A stretch of 64,000 nucleotides of DNA from Pseudorhodoplanes sinuspersici (GCF_002119765.1 NZ_CP021112.1:1420501-1484500); one strand, 5' to 3'; numbered from the stretch's first letter, positions 42,415 through 51,894 are shown. Numbers and translations: made by a program. Notes: generated from the sequence alone by a model not told the origin.

Positions 42415-44418
42415 GTGATTCTGAAACGCATTTCCCTTGCGGCCAGGCTGAATCTGGCCGTTGCCATCCCCGTCGCACTGGCCTTTGCAATTGCCGCCGC
42501 TGCCTTTCTGGGTATTTCCCAGGTTTCACGAGATGCAAGGCTGGCCATCGGCTCCGGCCGAACGCTGCAGGACGCCGCCGAATTGTCGATGATGGCCGAA
42601 CGCATCGGCCGGCTGATCCGGGAGCCCGGCTCACAGCAGGACGTGGCCAAGCGCATCACGCCGGATATCGACCGCCTGCGTCTCCTGGCATCGATGATGG
42701 CGGAAACTGTCAGCCAGCAGGACGCCGCGGCCGCCCGGAAGGTCGCCGCCGATGTCGCAGAACTCGATCAGTTCGTCCTCGGCACCATGCTCGCGCGTGG
42801 CAACATCACCGAAGCCCAGCAGCTCATGCCATCGGCTCTCGCCGCCTTCGCGCAAGCATCGACCCAATTTGCGATCCGGTTGCGAAGCATGCCGGCCGGC
42901 GATGCCGAGGAGCAGACCAACCGGTTCATCCGCAGGGCCGGCGCTGTGATCGAGCAAACGGGGATGTATGCCGGCGCAGCCGATCCGGCGTTATTCGAAG
43001 AAACGCGAAATCACGTCTCAGCCTTCAGCGACCTGATCGATCAGAACATCACAACGCTCAAGGCTGCGGGAACGGATGCGCGCACACTCTCCCGCGACAT
43101 GGAGCGGGCACGGTCGAAACTCTATGGTCTTGTGACCCAGCTCGGCGGCGCTTCGGAACGCTTCGAAAGCCTGCGGCACAAATCCGATGAGACCCTGGCC
43201 CATGCCAGTCAGGCCGCCGCCCTGCTCAAGAGCAACAACAATGCACAATCGAAGCAACGGCTCGACCGTATCGCCGACTGGGCCGAGTTCATCGTCTTCG
43301 GTGCGATCATAGCGCTTGTCGTGGGTCTTGGCCTCGCCATCCTGCTGCCTGTCCTGGTGCGGCGTTCGATCATCCAGCCCTTGTCGCGCCTTGAGGAGGC
43401 GATGAAGCGCCTGGTCCATGGCCATACCGATGTCGTCATTGGCGAAACGGGGCGATCGGATGCGATTGGCGCGATGGCGCGTTCCGTTGTGGTTTTCCGC
43501 GACAGCATTCTCGAACGCGAAAAGCTGCGCAGTGACAAGAAACAGCTCGAGAAAAAATCGGCGCAGCAACGGCGGGACGACATTCAGAAGATTGCCGGCG
43601 AATTCCAGCACGCCGTCGGCAGCATGATCGATACGGTCTCTTCCGCCTCCAACGAACTGGAAGCCGCGGCCGCCTCGCTCACTGCGATCGCCGAACAAAC
43701 GCAAACGCTGTCGGTTTCCGCGTCGAGCAACTTTCAGCAGGCCTCGGCCAATGTGCAGTCGGTCGCCTCCACCACCGACGATCTCGGTCTGTCGATCACG
43801 CAGATCGCGCGCCGGGCGCAGGAATCGAGTGCCATCGCATCGGAAGCGGTACAGCAGGCGCAGATCACCGATTCCTGCATCAATCGGCTGTCGCACTCGG
43901 CCGACCGCATCGGCGATGTCGTGAAGATGATCTCCTCGATCGCCAAGCAGACGAACATGCTGGCGCTGAATGCGACAATCGAAGCGGCGCGGGCCGGACA
44001 AGCGGGACGGGGCTTCGCCGTCGTCGCGCAGGAGGTCAAAACGCTGGCGGCGAATACCGCTACGGCGACCGACGAAATCGGCCGCCAGATTGCCGATATG
44101 CAGACGGCAACACAGGAATCCGTTCACGCCATCAGGGCGATCAATACGACCATTGCCCGCATCGCCGACATCTCGCGTGCCATTTTCGCTTCGGTCGAAC
44201 AGCAGCAAGTGGCAACGGAGGAAATCGCCCGCAACCTGCAGCAGGCGACACACGGCACCAATGCGGTCGCCGGCAGCATTGCCGATGTCAGCCGCGGCGC
44301 GACCGCAACCGATTCCGCGTCGGCCGCCGTCCTTGCGTCGGCGCGGTCGTTGTCCGGCGAAAGCGCAAAGCTGAAGATGGAAGTGGAGCGATTTCTGGCG
44401 ACCGTGCGGGCTGCGTAG
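42415..44418 (+). CDS. methyl-accepting chemotaxis protein
   Basis: A 667-residue chemoreceptor. The first membrane helix is around residues 10-32 ([22 protein letters not shown]), the periplasmic ligand domain is mainly helical to ~residue 285, then the second helix ([23 protein letters not shown]). A HAMP segment ([15 protein letters not shown]) leads into the coiled-coil signalling domain with the hairpin tip [33 protein letters not shown] (core [16 protein letters not shown]). The ligand domain is not a familiar Cache or four-helix type by eye. GTG start 42415 is used; the ribosome-binding site is weak. The gene is alone, no che operon is nearby. Confidence 0.92.
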   Translation: MILKRISLAARLNLAVAIPVALAFAIAAAAFLGISQVSRDARLAIGSGRTLQDAAELSMMAERIGRLIREPGSQQDVAKRITPDIDRLRLLASMMAETVSQQDAAAARKVAADVAELDQFVLGTMLARGNITEAQQLMPSALAAFAQASTQFAIRLRSMPAGDAEEQTNRFIRRAGAVIEQTGMYAGAADPALFEETRNHVSAFSDLIDQNITTLKAAGTDARTLSRDMERARSKLYGLVTQLGGASERFESLRHKSDETLAHASQAAALLKSNNNAQSKQRLDRIADWAEFIVFGAIIALVVGLGLAILLPVLVRRSIIQPLSRLEEAMKRLVHGHTDVVIGETGRSDAIGAMARSVVVFRDSILEREKLRSDKKQLEKKSAQQRRDDIQKIAGEFQHAVGSMIDTVSSASNELEAAAASLTAIAEQTQTLSVSASSNFQQASANVQSVASTTDDLGLSITQIARRAQESSAIASEAVQQAQITDSCINRLSHSADRIGDVVKMISSIAKQTNMLALNATIEAARAGQAGRGFAVVAQEVKTLAANTATATDEIGRQIADMQTATQESVHAIRAINTTIARIADISRAIFASVEQQQVATEEIARNLQQATHGTNAVAGSIADVSRGATATDSASAAVLASARSLSGESAKLKMEVERFLATVRAA

Positions 44419-44460
44419 CTGAGTTGCCTTTTGCGGCTTAATACTGAGTGTTGCTTTGAT

Positions 44461-44503
44461 GGTCATTCCGGGGCCCGCCTTTTGGCGCGTCCCGGAAATG
44501 ACG
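44461..44503. repeat. REP-like palindrome
   Basis: GTCATTCCGGGGCCCGCC followed by its inverted partner GGCGCGTCCCGGAAATGAC. Same family as 12635-12744. Lies between the chemotaxis receptor and the glycosyltransferase gene. Confidence 0.75.
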
Positions 44504-44585
44504 TGCGGGTTTGTGTATCCTTGTCAAAGCCGCGGAGCGGAGGTTGTCTGCATCAAAACGGTCCTTGTGAACCTGAGGTATCGGC

Positions 44586-45836
44586 ATGCGCGTGGCGATC
44601 CACACACTCGGAACGAGAGGCGACATCCAACCCTATCTCGCGCTGGCGCTCGGGCTGATCGCGCGTGGTCACGATGTGCAGTTGACCGCCCCGGTTCAGT
44701 TCGAGGCGATGATTCGCGAGCGTGGCGTTGCCTTTTCACCGCTGCCTGGCGAATTTCTGGCGTTGCTCGACAAGCCCGAAGGCAAGGCCGCGATTGCGGG
44801 CGGCAAAGGCTTCAGCGGCGGCTTCAAACTCTTGAAGCATATCCGTCCGCTGATGCGTCACCTGCTCGATGCGGAATGGTCAGCGACAAAAGAGTTCGCC
44901 CCCGACATCATCGTCTACCATCCGAAGGCGCTTGGCGTCCCGCATATCGCCGAGAAGCTTGGCTGTCGGTTCATTCTCGCCTCGCCGCTGCCAGGCTTCA
45001 CGCCGACATCGGCTTTCCCAACTCCGCTGCTTCCATTCGCTTCGCTGGGTCCGTTGAACCGCATCAGCCATGGCCTTGCCATCAAGGGAATGAATGTCCT
45101 GTTTGGCGGATTGCTTCGTGATTGGCGAAAGACAACGCTCGGGTTGCCGCCGCGCAGCACAGGCAAGACTACTCCCTCGGGAACGCTCTACGCCTACAGT
45201 CCGCATGTCGTCCCGGTCCCACCCGACTGGGGCCGCGATGTCCTGGTGAGCGGGTACTGGTTTCTCGATCACGACGATTGGCATCCGCCGGAAGATCTTG
45301 CCGCCTTTCTCAAGGCGGGCGAACCACCGGTCTATATCGGCTTCGGCAGCATGCCGGGATTGGACCCGGTCAGCACCGCAGCAACGGTGATCGAAGCGCT
45401 GACGAAAACCGGCAAGCGCGGCGTGCTGGCGACAGGCGGCGGTGCGTTGGCGCCACAAACTATTCCGCCCAACATCCATGTCATCCGCGAAGCGCCGCAT
45501 GACAAACTGTTCCCGCATGTCGGCGCAACGGTGCATCACGGCGGCGCCGGCACGACAGCGGCATCACTTCGCGCCGGCAAACCGATGACGATATGCCCGT
45601 TTCTGGGCGATCAGCCCTTTTGGGCCCGCCGCATGTGGGACCTCGGCGTTGCGCCACCCCCGCTCGACCGGAAACATCTTTCGGTCGAGACCCTCGCGGC
45701 GGCGATTGCGGATATGGAGAACCCGCAGATGCGCGAACGCGCCGCTACGCGCGGCGCAGCCATTCGCCAGGAGCACGGTGTCACGGCTGCCATCGACTTC
45801 ATTGAGGCGCACGCCGCGAGAAAGCAAAGCGCGTGA
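44586..45836 (+). CDS. UGT-like glycosyltransferase (GT1/GT28 type)
   Basis: A 416-residue two-domain GT-B transferase. The N-terminal start MRVAIHTLGTRGDIQPYLALALGL is the acceptor-domain signature (cited portion LGTRGDIQPYLALA), and the C-terminal donor-binding motif is HHGGAGTTAASLRAGKPM with the following PFLGDQPFWARR. This pattern is shared by sterol 3-beta-glucosyltransferases, rhamnosyltransferases and macrolide glycosyltransferases. A sugar nucleotide would be the donor. GAGGTATCGGC lies upstream of the ATG. There is a REP palindrome in the leader and no biosynthetic neighbours. The acceptor is unknown; a lipid or sterol-like triterpenoid is possible. Confidence 0.88.
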   Translation: MRVAIHTLGTRGDIQPYLALALGLIARGHDVQLTAPVQFEAMIRERGVAFSPLPGEFLALLDKPEGKAAIAGGKGFSGGFKLLKHIRPLMRHLLDAEWSATKEFAPDIIVYHPKALGVPHIAEKLGCRFILASPLPGFTPTSAFPTPLLPFASLGPLNRISHGLAIKGMNVLFGGLLRDWRKTTLGLPPRSTGKTTPSGTLYAYSPHVVPVPPDWGRDVLVSGYWFLDHDDWHPPEDLAAFLKAGEPPVYIGFGSMPGLDPVSTAATVIEALTKTGKRGVLATGGGALAPQTIPPNIHVIREAPHDKLFPHVGATVHHGGAGTTAASLRAGKPMTICPFLGDQPFWARRMWDLGVAPPPLDRKHLSVETLAAAIADMENPQMRERAATRGAAIRQEHGVTAAIDFIEAHAARKQSA

Positions 45837-45894
45837 GCCGCGCTTCCTTCCGGGTAATTCCCGAAGGTTAAACTCCACGCCGGGAGCGGCCCGA

Positions 45895-46473
45895 TCACGC
45901 GTCGTCCGCGCTTTCGATCGCGTGCGTCATGGCGGCAACGGCGGCTGCCTGCTTCAGCCCGGCATCCCGCACCAGCGTCCGCCATGTGTGGAAACTGAGG
46001 GCGAGATGCAGCATCGCGCGCTGCTTCACGCCGAGTTTCACACCAAGCGCCTCCTGCCAGGCTGCGACGTAAGGACTAAACTGCTGCATGCTGATTTCAT
46101 GCGTCAACGCATGGTGCTCGGCGTCACGCAACACACAGGCCATCAAAGAGGCATTGCGCTCGTACCAGTCATAGATCGCGCGGAGACCGGTCGCGAGCCG
46201 CTCGCCGCGATCCGCAATATTACGCCACGGCGCGGCTTTGGGCAGCGGATCGCGCTCTTCCACCAGCCCCGAACAGGCCGCGAGGAGGCTCCGCTCGTCA
46301 GGGAAATGGGCATAGAGCGTATGACGCTGCACGCCCGCCCGTTCCGCCAGCATGCTGAAGGTCGTTGCCGCGGGTCCCACACTGCTGTGCAGTTCCACGG
46401 CCGCTTCGACGATGCGCTGTCGTGTCTCCGCCTGCTGCTCGGCCCGCTTTTTGAGGGTGTAGGTGCGTGCCAT
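45895..46473 (-). CDS. TetR family transcriptional regulator
   Basis: A 192-residue repressor. The N-terminal helix-turn-helix runs from AETRQRIVEAAVELHSSVG through TTFSMLAERAGVQRHTLYAHFPDERSL. The C-terminal ligand domain is helical and rich in Ala. It begins MARTYTLKKRAEQQ. It is divergent from the MBL gene, 127 bases between starts, so it likely controls that gene and itself. Two copies of GTGCAATGAA (46510 and 46555) lie in the gap and could be operator half-sites. Effector unknown. Confidence 0.9.
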   Translation of the reverse strand: MARTYTLKKRAEQQAETRQRIVEAAVELHSSVGPAATTFSMLAERAGVQRHTLYAHFPDERSLLAACSGLVEERDPLPKAAPWRNIADRGERLATGLRAIYDWYERNASLMACVLRDAEHHALTHEISMQQFSPYVAAWQEALGVKLGVKQRAMLHLALSFHTWRTLVRDAGLKQAAAVAAMTHAIESADDA

Positions 46474-46600
46474 GGCATTTTCGATCTGACAATTTCGTTA
46501 CACTAACATGTGCAATGAATATTGACAAGGGGGATTATTTAGGTACACATAACCGTGCAATGAAATTCAACGTGGTCCGCTTTCCTGGAGGAGACACGCC

Positions 46601-47338
46601 ATGGACACGAAGATTTCTGAAATTGCAGACGGCATTTACCGGCTCTCGACCTTCGTCCCCGATATCGCCCCGCCGGCCGGCTTCACTTTCAACCAGTTCC
46701 TTGTTCTCGGTGACGAGCCGCTGATGTTCCACACCGGTCTGCGGAAGATGTTTCCGCTGAACCGGGATGCGCTCAGCCGTCTGATCGCGCCGGAACGCCT
46801 GCGCTGGATTGCCTTCGGCCATTACGAGGCCGACGAGTGCGGCGCGATGAACGAATGGCTCGCGATCGCTCCCGATGCAGAGGTCGCACATGGGCAGACA
46901 GGCTGCCTCGTCTCGCTCAACGATATGGCGAACCGCACGCCCCGCGTCCTGCAGGATGGCGAAGTGATCGATATCGGCGGCAAGCGCGTCCGCTACATCG
47001 ATACGCCGCACACGCCGCACGGCTGGGATGCCGGCGTGATGTATGAGGAATCGACCAGCACGCTGATGTGCGGTGACCTCTTCACGCAACTCGGCAATGG
47101 CCCGGCATTGACCGGTAACGATATCGTCGGACCGGCGATCGCCGCCGAAGACCTCTTCAAATATTCTTCTCTCAATCCGGAGATGGGAACGACCATCCGC
47201 GCGTTATCCAAATTCTCACCGCGCACATTGGCCCTGATGCACGGACCGTCATTCTTCGGCGATGGCGCGGCAGCCTTGCACGCGCTTGCGGATGATTACG
47301 ATCGGCGGATCAGTGGCCAGCACGTGAAAGCCGCCTAG
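46601..47338 (+). CDS. MBL-fold protein with flavodiiron-type metal motif
   Basis: A 245-residue metallo-beta-lactamase-fold protein. The motif is HYEADECGAMN (His74, Glu76, Asp78, Glu79) instead of HxHxDH, which matches the HxExD diiron site of flavodiiron proteins, with Glu in place of their last His. Other ligand candidates are His137/His140 (DTPHTPHGWDAG), Asp159 (MCGDLF) and His214 (MHGPSF). No flavodoxin domain is attached. ODP-like proteins of this class bind oxygen or nitric oxide, so a sensing or reducing role is possible. GGAGGAGAC precedes ATG 46601. Control by the divergent TetR regulator is likely. Confidence 0.85.
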   Translation: MDTKISEIADGIYRLSTFVPDIAPPAGFTFNQFLVLGDEPLMFHTGLRKMFPLNRDALSRLIAPERLRWIAFGHYEADECGAMNEWLAIAPDAEVAHGQTGCLVSLNDMANRTPRVLQDGEVIDIGGKRVRYIDTPHTPHGWDAGVMYEESTSTLMCGDLFTQLGNGPALTGNDIVGPAIAAEDLFKYSSLNPEMGTTIRALSKFSPRTLALMHGPSFFGDGAAALHALADDYDRRISGQHVKAA

Positions 47339-47432
47339 CCGCGCCATTTTGCAAGGCTGGCCGCGCGCCAGACCACCGCCAATCCATTGCAATGCGCATC
47401 CCGTGAGGCATGCGCCACGGAGAAACTTTGCC

Positions 47433-47699
47433 ATGAGCAACACCAACATGACCGGCTTGACCGCCACCCAGCATGCCACGCTTTTTTCGAGCGCAGCGAT
47501 GCGTTGCAAGAAATTCGCCGCGAACCTGCATTGCCTGTTTCACCGTGCCGTCATGGCGCACGAAACACGCAGCACCCTGAACGCCTTGCCTGACGTGATC
47601 CTGAAGGATGTCGGCATCGCGCGCAGCGAAATCGATTTCGTGGCCAACGCCATCGCGTCCGGCACTTACCACGAAAGGCACGGTCCGCATGGCCAGTAA
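47433..47699 (+). CDS. DUF1127-domain small protein
   Basis: An 88-residue protein. The C-terminal ~45 residues form the DUF1127 helix pair (RSTLNALPDVILKDVGIARSEIDFVANAIASG; core SEIDFVANAIASG). In alpha-proteobacteria such small basic proteins affect phosphate and carbon metabolism and RNA turnover. The N-terminal half is Thr/Ala/Cys-rich. The start ATG 47433 is used because GGAGA lies ahead; the frame upstream to 47349 is not convincing. It precedes the AraC regulator by 63 bases and may be co-transcribed. Confidence 0.8.
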   Translation: MSNTNMTGLTATQHATLFSSAAMRCKKFAANLHCLFHRAVMAHETRSTLNALPDVILKDVGIARSEIDFVANAIASGTYHERHGPHGQ

Positions 47700-47762
47700 A
47701 CGCCGCCGCGTGCTCGCACCACATCATCACTGGCCAGCAAAGAATCCGATCTGGAGGATGTC

Positions 47763-48677
47763 ATGACTGCGTTTACGCATTCGGACAGATGCGATCCTGT
47801 CGAGGCCATCGGCAGACTTGTGGGGCCGCCGCCTTTGCTCGCACCGGACTCCATGCCGGATGGCGTGCGTCTGACGCGGCGATGGCGGCATGAGGCGATG
47901 AAAGGCGCGCTGCCAGCGCTGTCGGATCATGTGCTGGCGACCTACTATTCAGCACCGCGCGACCTGCATTGGCGGTCGGGCGAGAACCGCATCGTCGCGC
48001 GCGCGCAAATCGACTCGATCAGCATTATCCCTCAAGACCATGACGGCCGGTGGGATATCGCCGGCCCCATCGAAGTCTCTCACATCTTTCTGACCGACGC
48101 GCGGCTTCAGTCCTGTGCCGATGGCATCGCGAACGGAAAAGAGGTCAGACTGATCGACCGGGCCGGCTTTGCCGATCCGGTCGCGGCCGGCCTCATGCGC
48201 ATGCTGAGCCGCGAATCCTCTCCGGATATTCAAAGCTCGCGATTGTTCCTGGATCACGCGATCGATCTCCTCTGCGTGCAGCTCATCAGATCGCATTCTT
48301 CCGTCAGCGCACTCGCGACGACGACGAAACGCCGTGGCCTCGCCGACTGGCAGGTGAAGCGCGTGACAGACTTCATGCGCGAGCGGCTCGATCAGGACAT
48401 CAGTCTTGGCGAACTCGCAGGACTCGTGAATCTGAGCCGCCACCATTTCTGCACGTCATTCAGGCTGGCCACCGGGCAGACGCCACATGAACGCTTCATG
48501 CATCTTCGCATTGACAGGGCGCGCGAGATGCTGGCGGCATCGTCGGCCAGCATCACCGAGATTGCATTGGATGTCGGCTACGAAACGCCATCGGCTTTCA
48601 CGGCGAGCTTTCGCAAGATCACGGCAATGACACCGTCCGACTATCGCCGTGAATTCAGCCGGTCATTGGCCGCTTGA
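47763..48677 (+). CDS. AraC family transcriptional regulator
   Basis: A 304-residue AraC/XylS-type protein. The first ~190 residues are a cupin-like effector domain without a recognised family name. Two helix-turn-helix motifs occupy residues ~200-300: ISLGELAGLVNLSRHHFCTSFR and the second ITEIALDVGYETPSAFTASFRKITAMTPSDYRR (core ITEIALDVGYETPSAF). GGAGGAT lies before ATG 47763. Its neighbours are the DUF1127 protein (upstream) and a small secreted peptide gene (downstream), either of which could be its target. Effector unknown. Confidence 0.9.
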   Translation: MTAFTHSDRCDPVEAIGRLVGPPPLLAPDSMPDGVRLTRRWRHEAMKGALPALSDHVLATYYSAPRDLHWRSGENRIVARAQIDSISIIPQDHDGRWDIAGPIEVSHIFLTDARLQSCADGIANGKEVRLIDRAGFADPVAAGLMRMLSRESSPDIQSSRLFLDHAIDLLCVQLIRSHSSVSALATTTKRRGLADWQVKRVTDFMRERLDQDISLGELAGLVNLSRHHFCTSFRLATGQTPHERFMHLRIDRAREMLAASSASITEIALDVGYETPSAFTASFRKITAMTPSDYRREFSRSLAA

Positions 48678-48820
48678 GCACGAAGATGAAGCGAGCATCT
48701 TCATCGCCGCAATATCGCGACAGACGTCAAAACATCCGGACGGCGGCGAAGACCAGAGACGAATAGCTTCGCGGACATCGATGACATCCCGTCATCGACC
48801 AACCAGAGATGGAGACTATC

Positions 48821-48955
48821 ATGATCACCAAGTTCAAGGCCGTGTTTGCTGCTTTCGTCGTTGTCGCTCTCGCCGCCAGCGTTGTCACCAACGCCAATGC
48901 ATCCACCTCGCGCTACGAGCTGGAAACGCAGATCCACGGCAACAGCATCCGCTAA
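48821..48955 (+). CDS. 44-residue secreted peptide
   Basis: A very short gene: GGAG seven bases ahead of ATG 48821, 44 codons, TAA at 48953-48955. MITKFKAVFAAFVVVALAAS is a signal peptide core cleaved near NANA (residue 27), leaving a mature segment STSRYELETQIHGNSIR of 17 residues. Its own strong terminator follows at 48967. The arrangement (ribosome-binding site, signal, stop, terminator) supports a real gene, but the product matches nothing I recognise. It could be regulated by the AraC protein upstream. Confidence 0.7.
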   Translation: MITKFKAVFAAFVVVALAASVVTNANASTSRYELETQIHGNSIR

Positions 48956-48966
48956 TGCTTGTCGCA

Positions 48967-49003
48967 TGCCGGCCGTTCAGAGCAGCGGCCGGCATAATTT
49001 TTT
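48967..49003 (+). terminator. terminator after the 44-residue peptide gene
   Basis: TGCCGGCCG-...-CGGCCGGCA, a 9-bp perfect stem, followed by TAATTTTTT. Twelve bases past the stop codon. Confidence 0.8.
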
Positions 49004-49124
49004 GACAATGCCAGCTCTTGGCATGATGCCGACGCGGCCTGCTGGCGACGAAACCTCACGCCGACCATCACGTTGCAAAGCTTACAGAATTACACCCGCT
49101 CGTCCCCGCACCCGACAACCGCTC

Positions 49125-50111
49125 TCACAACCCAAACAACCTCTCCGCGTTCTTCCCCGCAATCCGCTTTGCCTGATCGGCGGGTAGCGCGTTCACGCGC
49201 GCGAGGCAGCCGATCATGTCGCCGATATTGTGCGGATAGTCGGAGCCGTAAAGAACGCGATCGGGTGAACCGGCCACCGAGATGCAAAGCTCGAGCGCGC
49301 GCGGATCGTAGACCACCGTGTCGTACCAGATGCGCTGCAGATAATCGCTCGGCTTGTCCTTGATCACTTCGGCGCAGCCCGGAATCATCTCCCAGCAGCG
49401 ATCGAGACGGCCGGCGAGATAAGGCAGGCTCGCGCCGCCATGCGAAGCGATCAGCTTGATGTTCGGATATTTGTCGAGAAAGCCCGAATAGATCATGCGC
49501 GTGAAGGCGAGCGTCGTGTCGGCCATGAAGCCGACCGGCGGAATGAGATTGAACTCATCCATGTGCTGATCCTTCACGCCCTGCGGCGCGCCGGGATGCA
49601 CCAGCACCGGCCAGCCGAGCTTGTCGATCTCGGCCCAGACCGGTGCGAACTTTGGATTGGTCAGATCCTCGCCGTCGATATTGGCGATCACCATCACGCC
49701 GACCGCGCCGAGCTTGGCGCAGCGTGCAAGTTCGGCCTTGGCTTCGTCAGCATACTGGAATGGCAGCGAGGCGAACCAACGAATGCGATCGGGCTTTAAG
49801 CGCTGCTGCTCGGCCATCGAATCATTGACGAGTTGCGCCGCCTTCAGCGCCACCTCACGTCCGCCCCAATAGGCATTCGGGCAGGTCAGCGACACCACCG
49901 CGACATCGACCTTGGCTTCATCCATCTTCTTGATGCGCAAGTCATAGTCCCACATTCCGGGGAACAGCGTCATGAACGGCGCGTCGTAGAGATGCACCGC
50001 GTCCTGTCCGGCCTTGGTTTTCTTCAACGTGTATTTGCCGGTGCCGTTGGCGCGCAGCAGCTCGAGATAGTCAAGCGTGAGCATATGGGTATGGACGTCG
50101 ATGACAGTCAT
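49125..50111 (-). CDS. amidohydrolase-family decarboxylase/hydrolase (ACMSD-like)
   Basis: A 328-residue amidohydrolase-2 barrel protein. MTVIDVHTHMLT carries the two metal-binding His (HTH), with VLVHPGAP, LIASHGGASLPYLAGR and the final metal Asp in LYGSDYPHNIG. Family members include aminocarboxymuconate-semialdehyde decarboxylase and several aromatic-acid decarboxylases. Its tie to tryptophan breakdown at 8.7 kb is not supported by distance. GAGGAAAC lies upstream of ATG 50111. It is divergent from the methyltransferase-type gene. A carboxylic-acid substrate is likely; a specific one cannot be named. Confidence 0.85.
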   Translation of the reverse strand: MTVIDVHTHMLTLDYLELLRANGTGKYTLKKTKAGQDAVHLYDAPFMTLFPGMWDYDLRIKKMDEAKVDVAVVSLTCPNAYWGGREVALKAAQLVNDSMAEQQRLKPDRIRWFASLPFQYADEAKAELARCAKLGAVGVMVIANIDGEDLTNPKFAPVWAEIDKLGWPVLVHPGAPQGVKDQHMDEFNLIPPVGFMADTTLAFTRMIYSGFLDKYPNIKLIASHGGASLPYLAGRLDRCWEMIPGCAEVIKDKPSDYLQRIWYDTVVYDPRALELCISVAGSPDRVLYGSDYPHNIGDMIGCLARVNALPADQAKRIAGKNAERLFGL

Positions 50112-50230
50112 GGATGTTTCCTCGGGACTTTTCTTGAATTTCTCTCAAAACGACGCATCGTTGGCGTATACGCCCACGAATTGCCGTTTTGTTTGCCTGA
50201 TTGGGTCGCTTGGACCTTGGGGTGGCGTGA

Positions 50231-50851
50231 ATGCCTATCGTATTCGATCTGGTCGGCCAACAGTGGCAGCGCAAATTGATCGTGCTGGCTGTGGTCGCTG
50301 TCGGCGTTTTCCTGACTATGGCGAGCGAGCCGGTATTTCCCGAAGACAGCCTCTGGCACGAAACGATCGAGCGAAGCGGCGTTCTGTGCATCATGATTGG
50401 AATCGTAGGCCGCACATGGTGCTCGATGTATATCGGCGGCAACAAGCTGAGCACGCTGGTGACCGACGGGCCTTATTCGATGACGCGTAATCCGCTTTAC
50501 GTGTTTTCGGCCATCGCAGCTTTTGGCGTCGGCGCGCAGCTCGGCAGCATCGTGTTTGCGCTGGTCTGCGCGGCGGCCACGGTGGCGATATTCGCGATCG
50601 TGGTGACCCATGAAGAGCGTGCGCTGGCGCACCGCTTCCCGGACGAATTTGCCCTGTATCGGGCGAGGGTGCCGCGTTTCCTGCCGAATATCTGTCAGTA
50701 CCACGACGCCGAGGCCATTCTGGTTCGGCCGTCGCTGGTACACCGGACGTTTCGAGACGCCCTGCTGTTCCTTGTGGCGGCGCCTGCGCTCAAGGGCCTG
50801 GAGGTCCTGCGGGACACCTGGCTGATCGCCCCGCTTTTTCGGCTGTATTGA
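50231..50851 (+). CDS. isoprenylcysteine methyltransferase-like membrane protein
   Basis: A 206-residue membrane protein of the ICMT/phospholipid methyltransferase superfamily. Four to five hydrophobic segments are visible; the SAM-binding elements are DGPYSMTRNPLYVFSAIAAFGVG and HEERALAHRFPDEFALYRARVPRFLP, with conserved RNPLY and FxxYxxxVPRFLP-like ends. Bacterial relatives methylate lipids or are uncharacterised. Divergent from the amidohydrolase gene. A hairpin with TTTT at 50904 could end this transcript before rplU. Confidence 0.8.
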   Translation: MPIVFDLVGQQWQRKLIVLAVVAVGVFLTMASEPVFPEDSLWHETIERSGVLCIMIGIVGRTWCSMYIGGNKLSTLVTDGPYSMTRNPLYVFSAIAAFGVGAQLGSIVFALVCAAATVAIFAIVVTHEERALAHRFPDEFALYRARVPRFLPNICQYHDAEAILVRPSLVHRTFRDALLFLVAAPALKGLEVLRDTWLIAPLFRLY

Positions 50852-50891
50852 GGCCCATTTCCTTGACTCCGGGCCGCTAAGCCCCCATAAA

Positions 50892-50947
50892 CCGGCCAAC
50901 GGCGGGCCCTTCGGGGCCCTTTTCGTGCTTTCTGGCACGTTGGCCGG
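50892..50947 (+). terminator. hairpin terminator within a larger three-way fold ahead of rplU
   Basis: GGGCCC-TTCG-GGGCCC followed by TTTT (50904-50923) looks like a terminator for the methyltransferase gene. It is enclosed by a 10-bp outer stem CCGGCCAACG (50892-50901) and CGTTGGCCGG (50938-50947). The whole may be a leader element of rplU. Confidence 0.6.
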
Positions 50948-51065
50948 ACATCCTTTGCCAAGCCGAAAAATCGCAAAGCAAAGACCTAAGACTGGAAAAA
51001 GCCGGTCCGGCTCGTTGAAAGACGAGTTTGCGAGCACCGGGATCACGAACACGAGGGAAAAAACG

Positions 51066-51470
51066 ATGTTCGCAGTCATCAAGACCGGCGGCCTGCAATA
51101 TTCGGTTGCCGAAGACCAGACCATCCGGGTCGGCCGTATCGAGGGCGAACCGGGCCAGATCATCCAGATCGGCGATGTGCTGATGCTGGGCGGCGACAAG
51201 CCGGAACTGGGCGCCCCGCTCGTCTCGGGCGCCTCCGTAGCGGTCGAAATCGTCGAGCAGAGCCGTGGACCGAAGGTCATCGCCTTCAAGAAGCGCCGCC
51301 GCAAGAATTCACGCCGCAAGCGCGGCCATCGGCAGGACTATACCGTCGTCCGGATCAGCGAGATCCTGACCGGCGGTGCGGCCCCGACCAAGGCCGCCAA
51401 GGCCGCCAAGGGCAAGCCCGAGCGCAAGGCGAAAGCCAAGCCGGCGGAAAGCGAAGCTGCCGCGTCCTGA
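51066..51470 (+). CDS. rplU: 50S ribosomal protein L21
   Basis: A 134-residue ribosomal protein. MFAVIKTGGLQYSVAEDQTIRV opens it (core FAVIKTGGLQYSV), and KVIAFKKRRRKNSRRKRGHRQDYT (core KKRRRKNSRRKRGHRQ) is the L21 RNA-binding block. A ~30-residue Ala/Lys-rich tail beyond ILTGG is an alphaproteobacterial-style extension. It begins the rplU-rpmA pair that is conserved next to obgE in these genomes. The leader at 50892-50947 folds strongly. Confidence 0.97.
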   Translation: MFAVIKTGGLQYSVAEDQTIRVGRIEGEPGQIIQIGDVLMLGGDKPELGAPLVSGASVAVEIVEQSRGPKVIAFKKRRRKNSRRKRGHRQDYTVVRISEILTGGAAPTKAAKAAKGKPERKAKAKPAESEAAAS

Positions 51471-51555
51471 GCAAGACAGGGCTGCAGAGCGAAAAGTTGA
51501 GATGATTCCCGCGCGGAATCGGGTTATACGTCTTTCGAACGAAGGATTTTGAGCC

Positions 51556-51825
51556 ATGGCTCACAAAAAAGCAGGCGGTTCATCCCGTAACGGTCGCGAC
51601 TCGATGGGTCGCCGCCTCGGCATCAAGCTGTTTGGCGGCCAGGTCGCCATTCCGGGCAATATCATCGCGCGCCAGCGCGGCACCGTTTGGCATCCGGGCG
51701 CCAATGTCGGCCTCGGTAAGGATCACACCCTGTTCGCGCTAACCGCCGGACGCGTCGAGTTCAAAACCAAAGGAAAAGGCCGCACCTACGTCTCGGTCGT
51801 ACCGATGGCTACGGCGGCAGAATAG
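51556..51825 (+). CDS. rpmA: 50S ribosomal protein L27
   Basis: An 89-residue ribosomal protein whose N terminus reaches the peptidyl transferase centre. [22 protein letters not shown] and [21 protein letters not shown] are L27 hallmarks, followed by the YVSVVP end. It has no processed N-terminal extension (starts MAHKKAGGS), unlike Firmicutes. Located 85 bases after rplU, with a strong terminator after it. Confidence 0.98.
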   Translation: MAHKKAGGSSRNGRDSMGRRLGIKLFGGQVAIPGNIIARQRGTVWHPGANVGLGKDHTLFALTAGRVEFKTKGKGRTYVSVVPMATAAE

Positions 51826-51894
51826 ACGGCGAATCTCAAATGAGGTCCGCCGGTTCACAAGTCGAACCCGGCGGCCCCATAAGGGCTCTAAACG

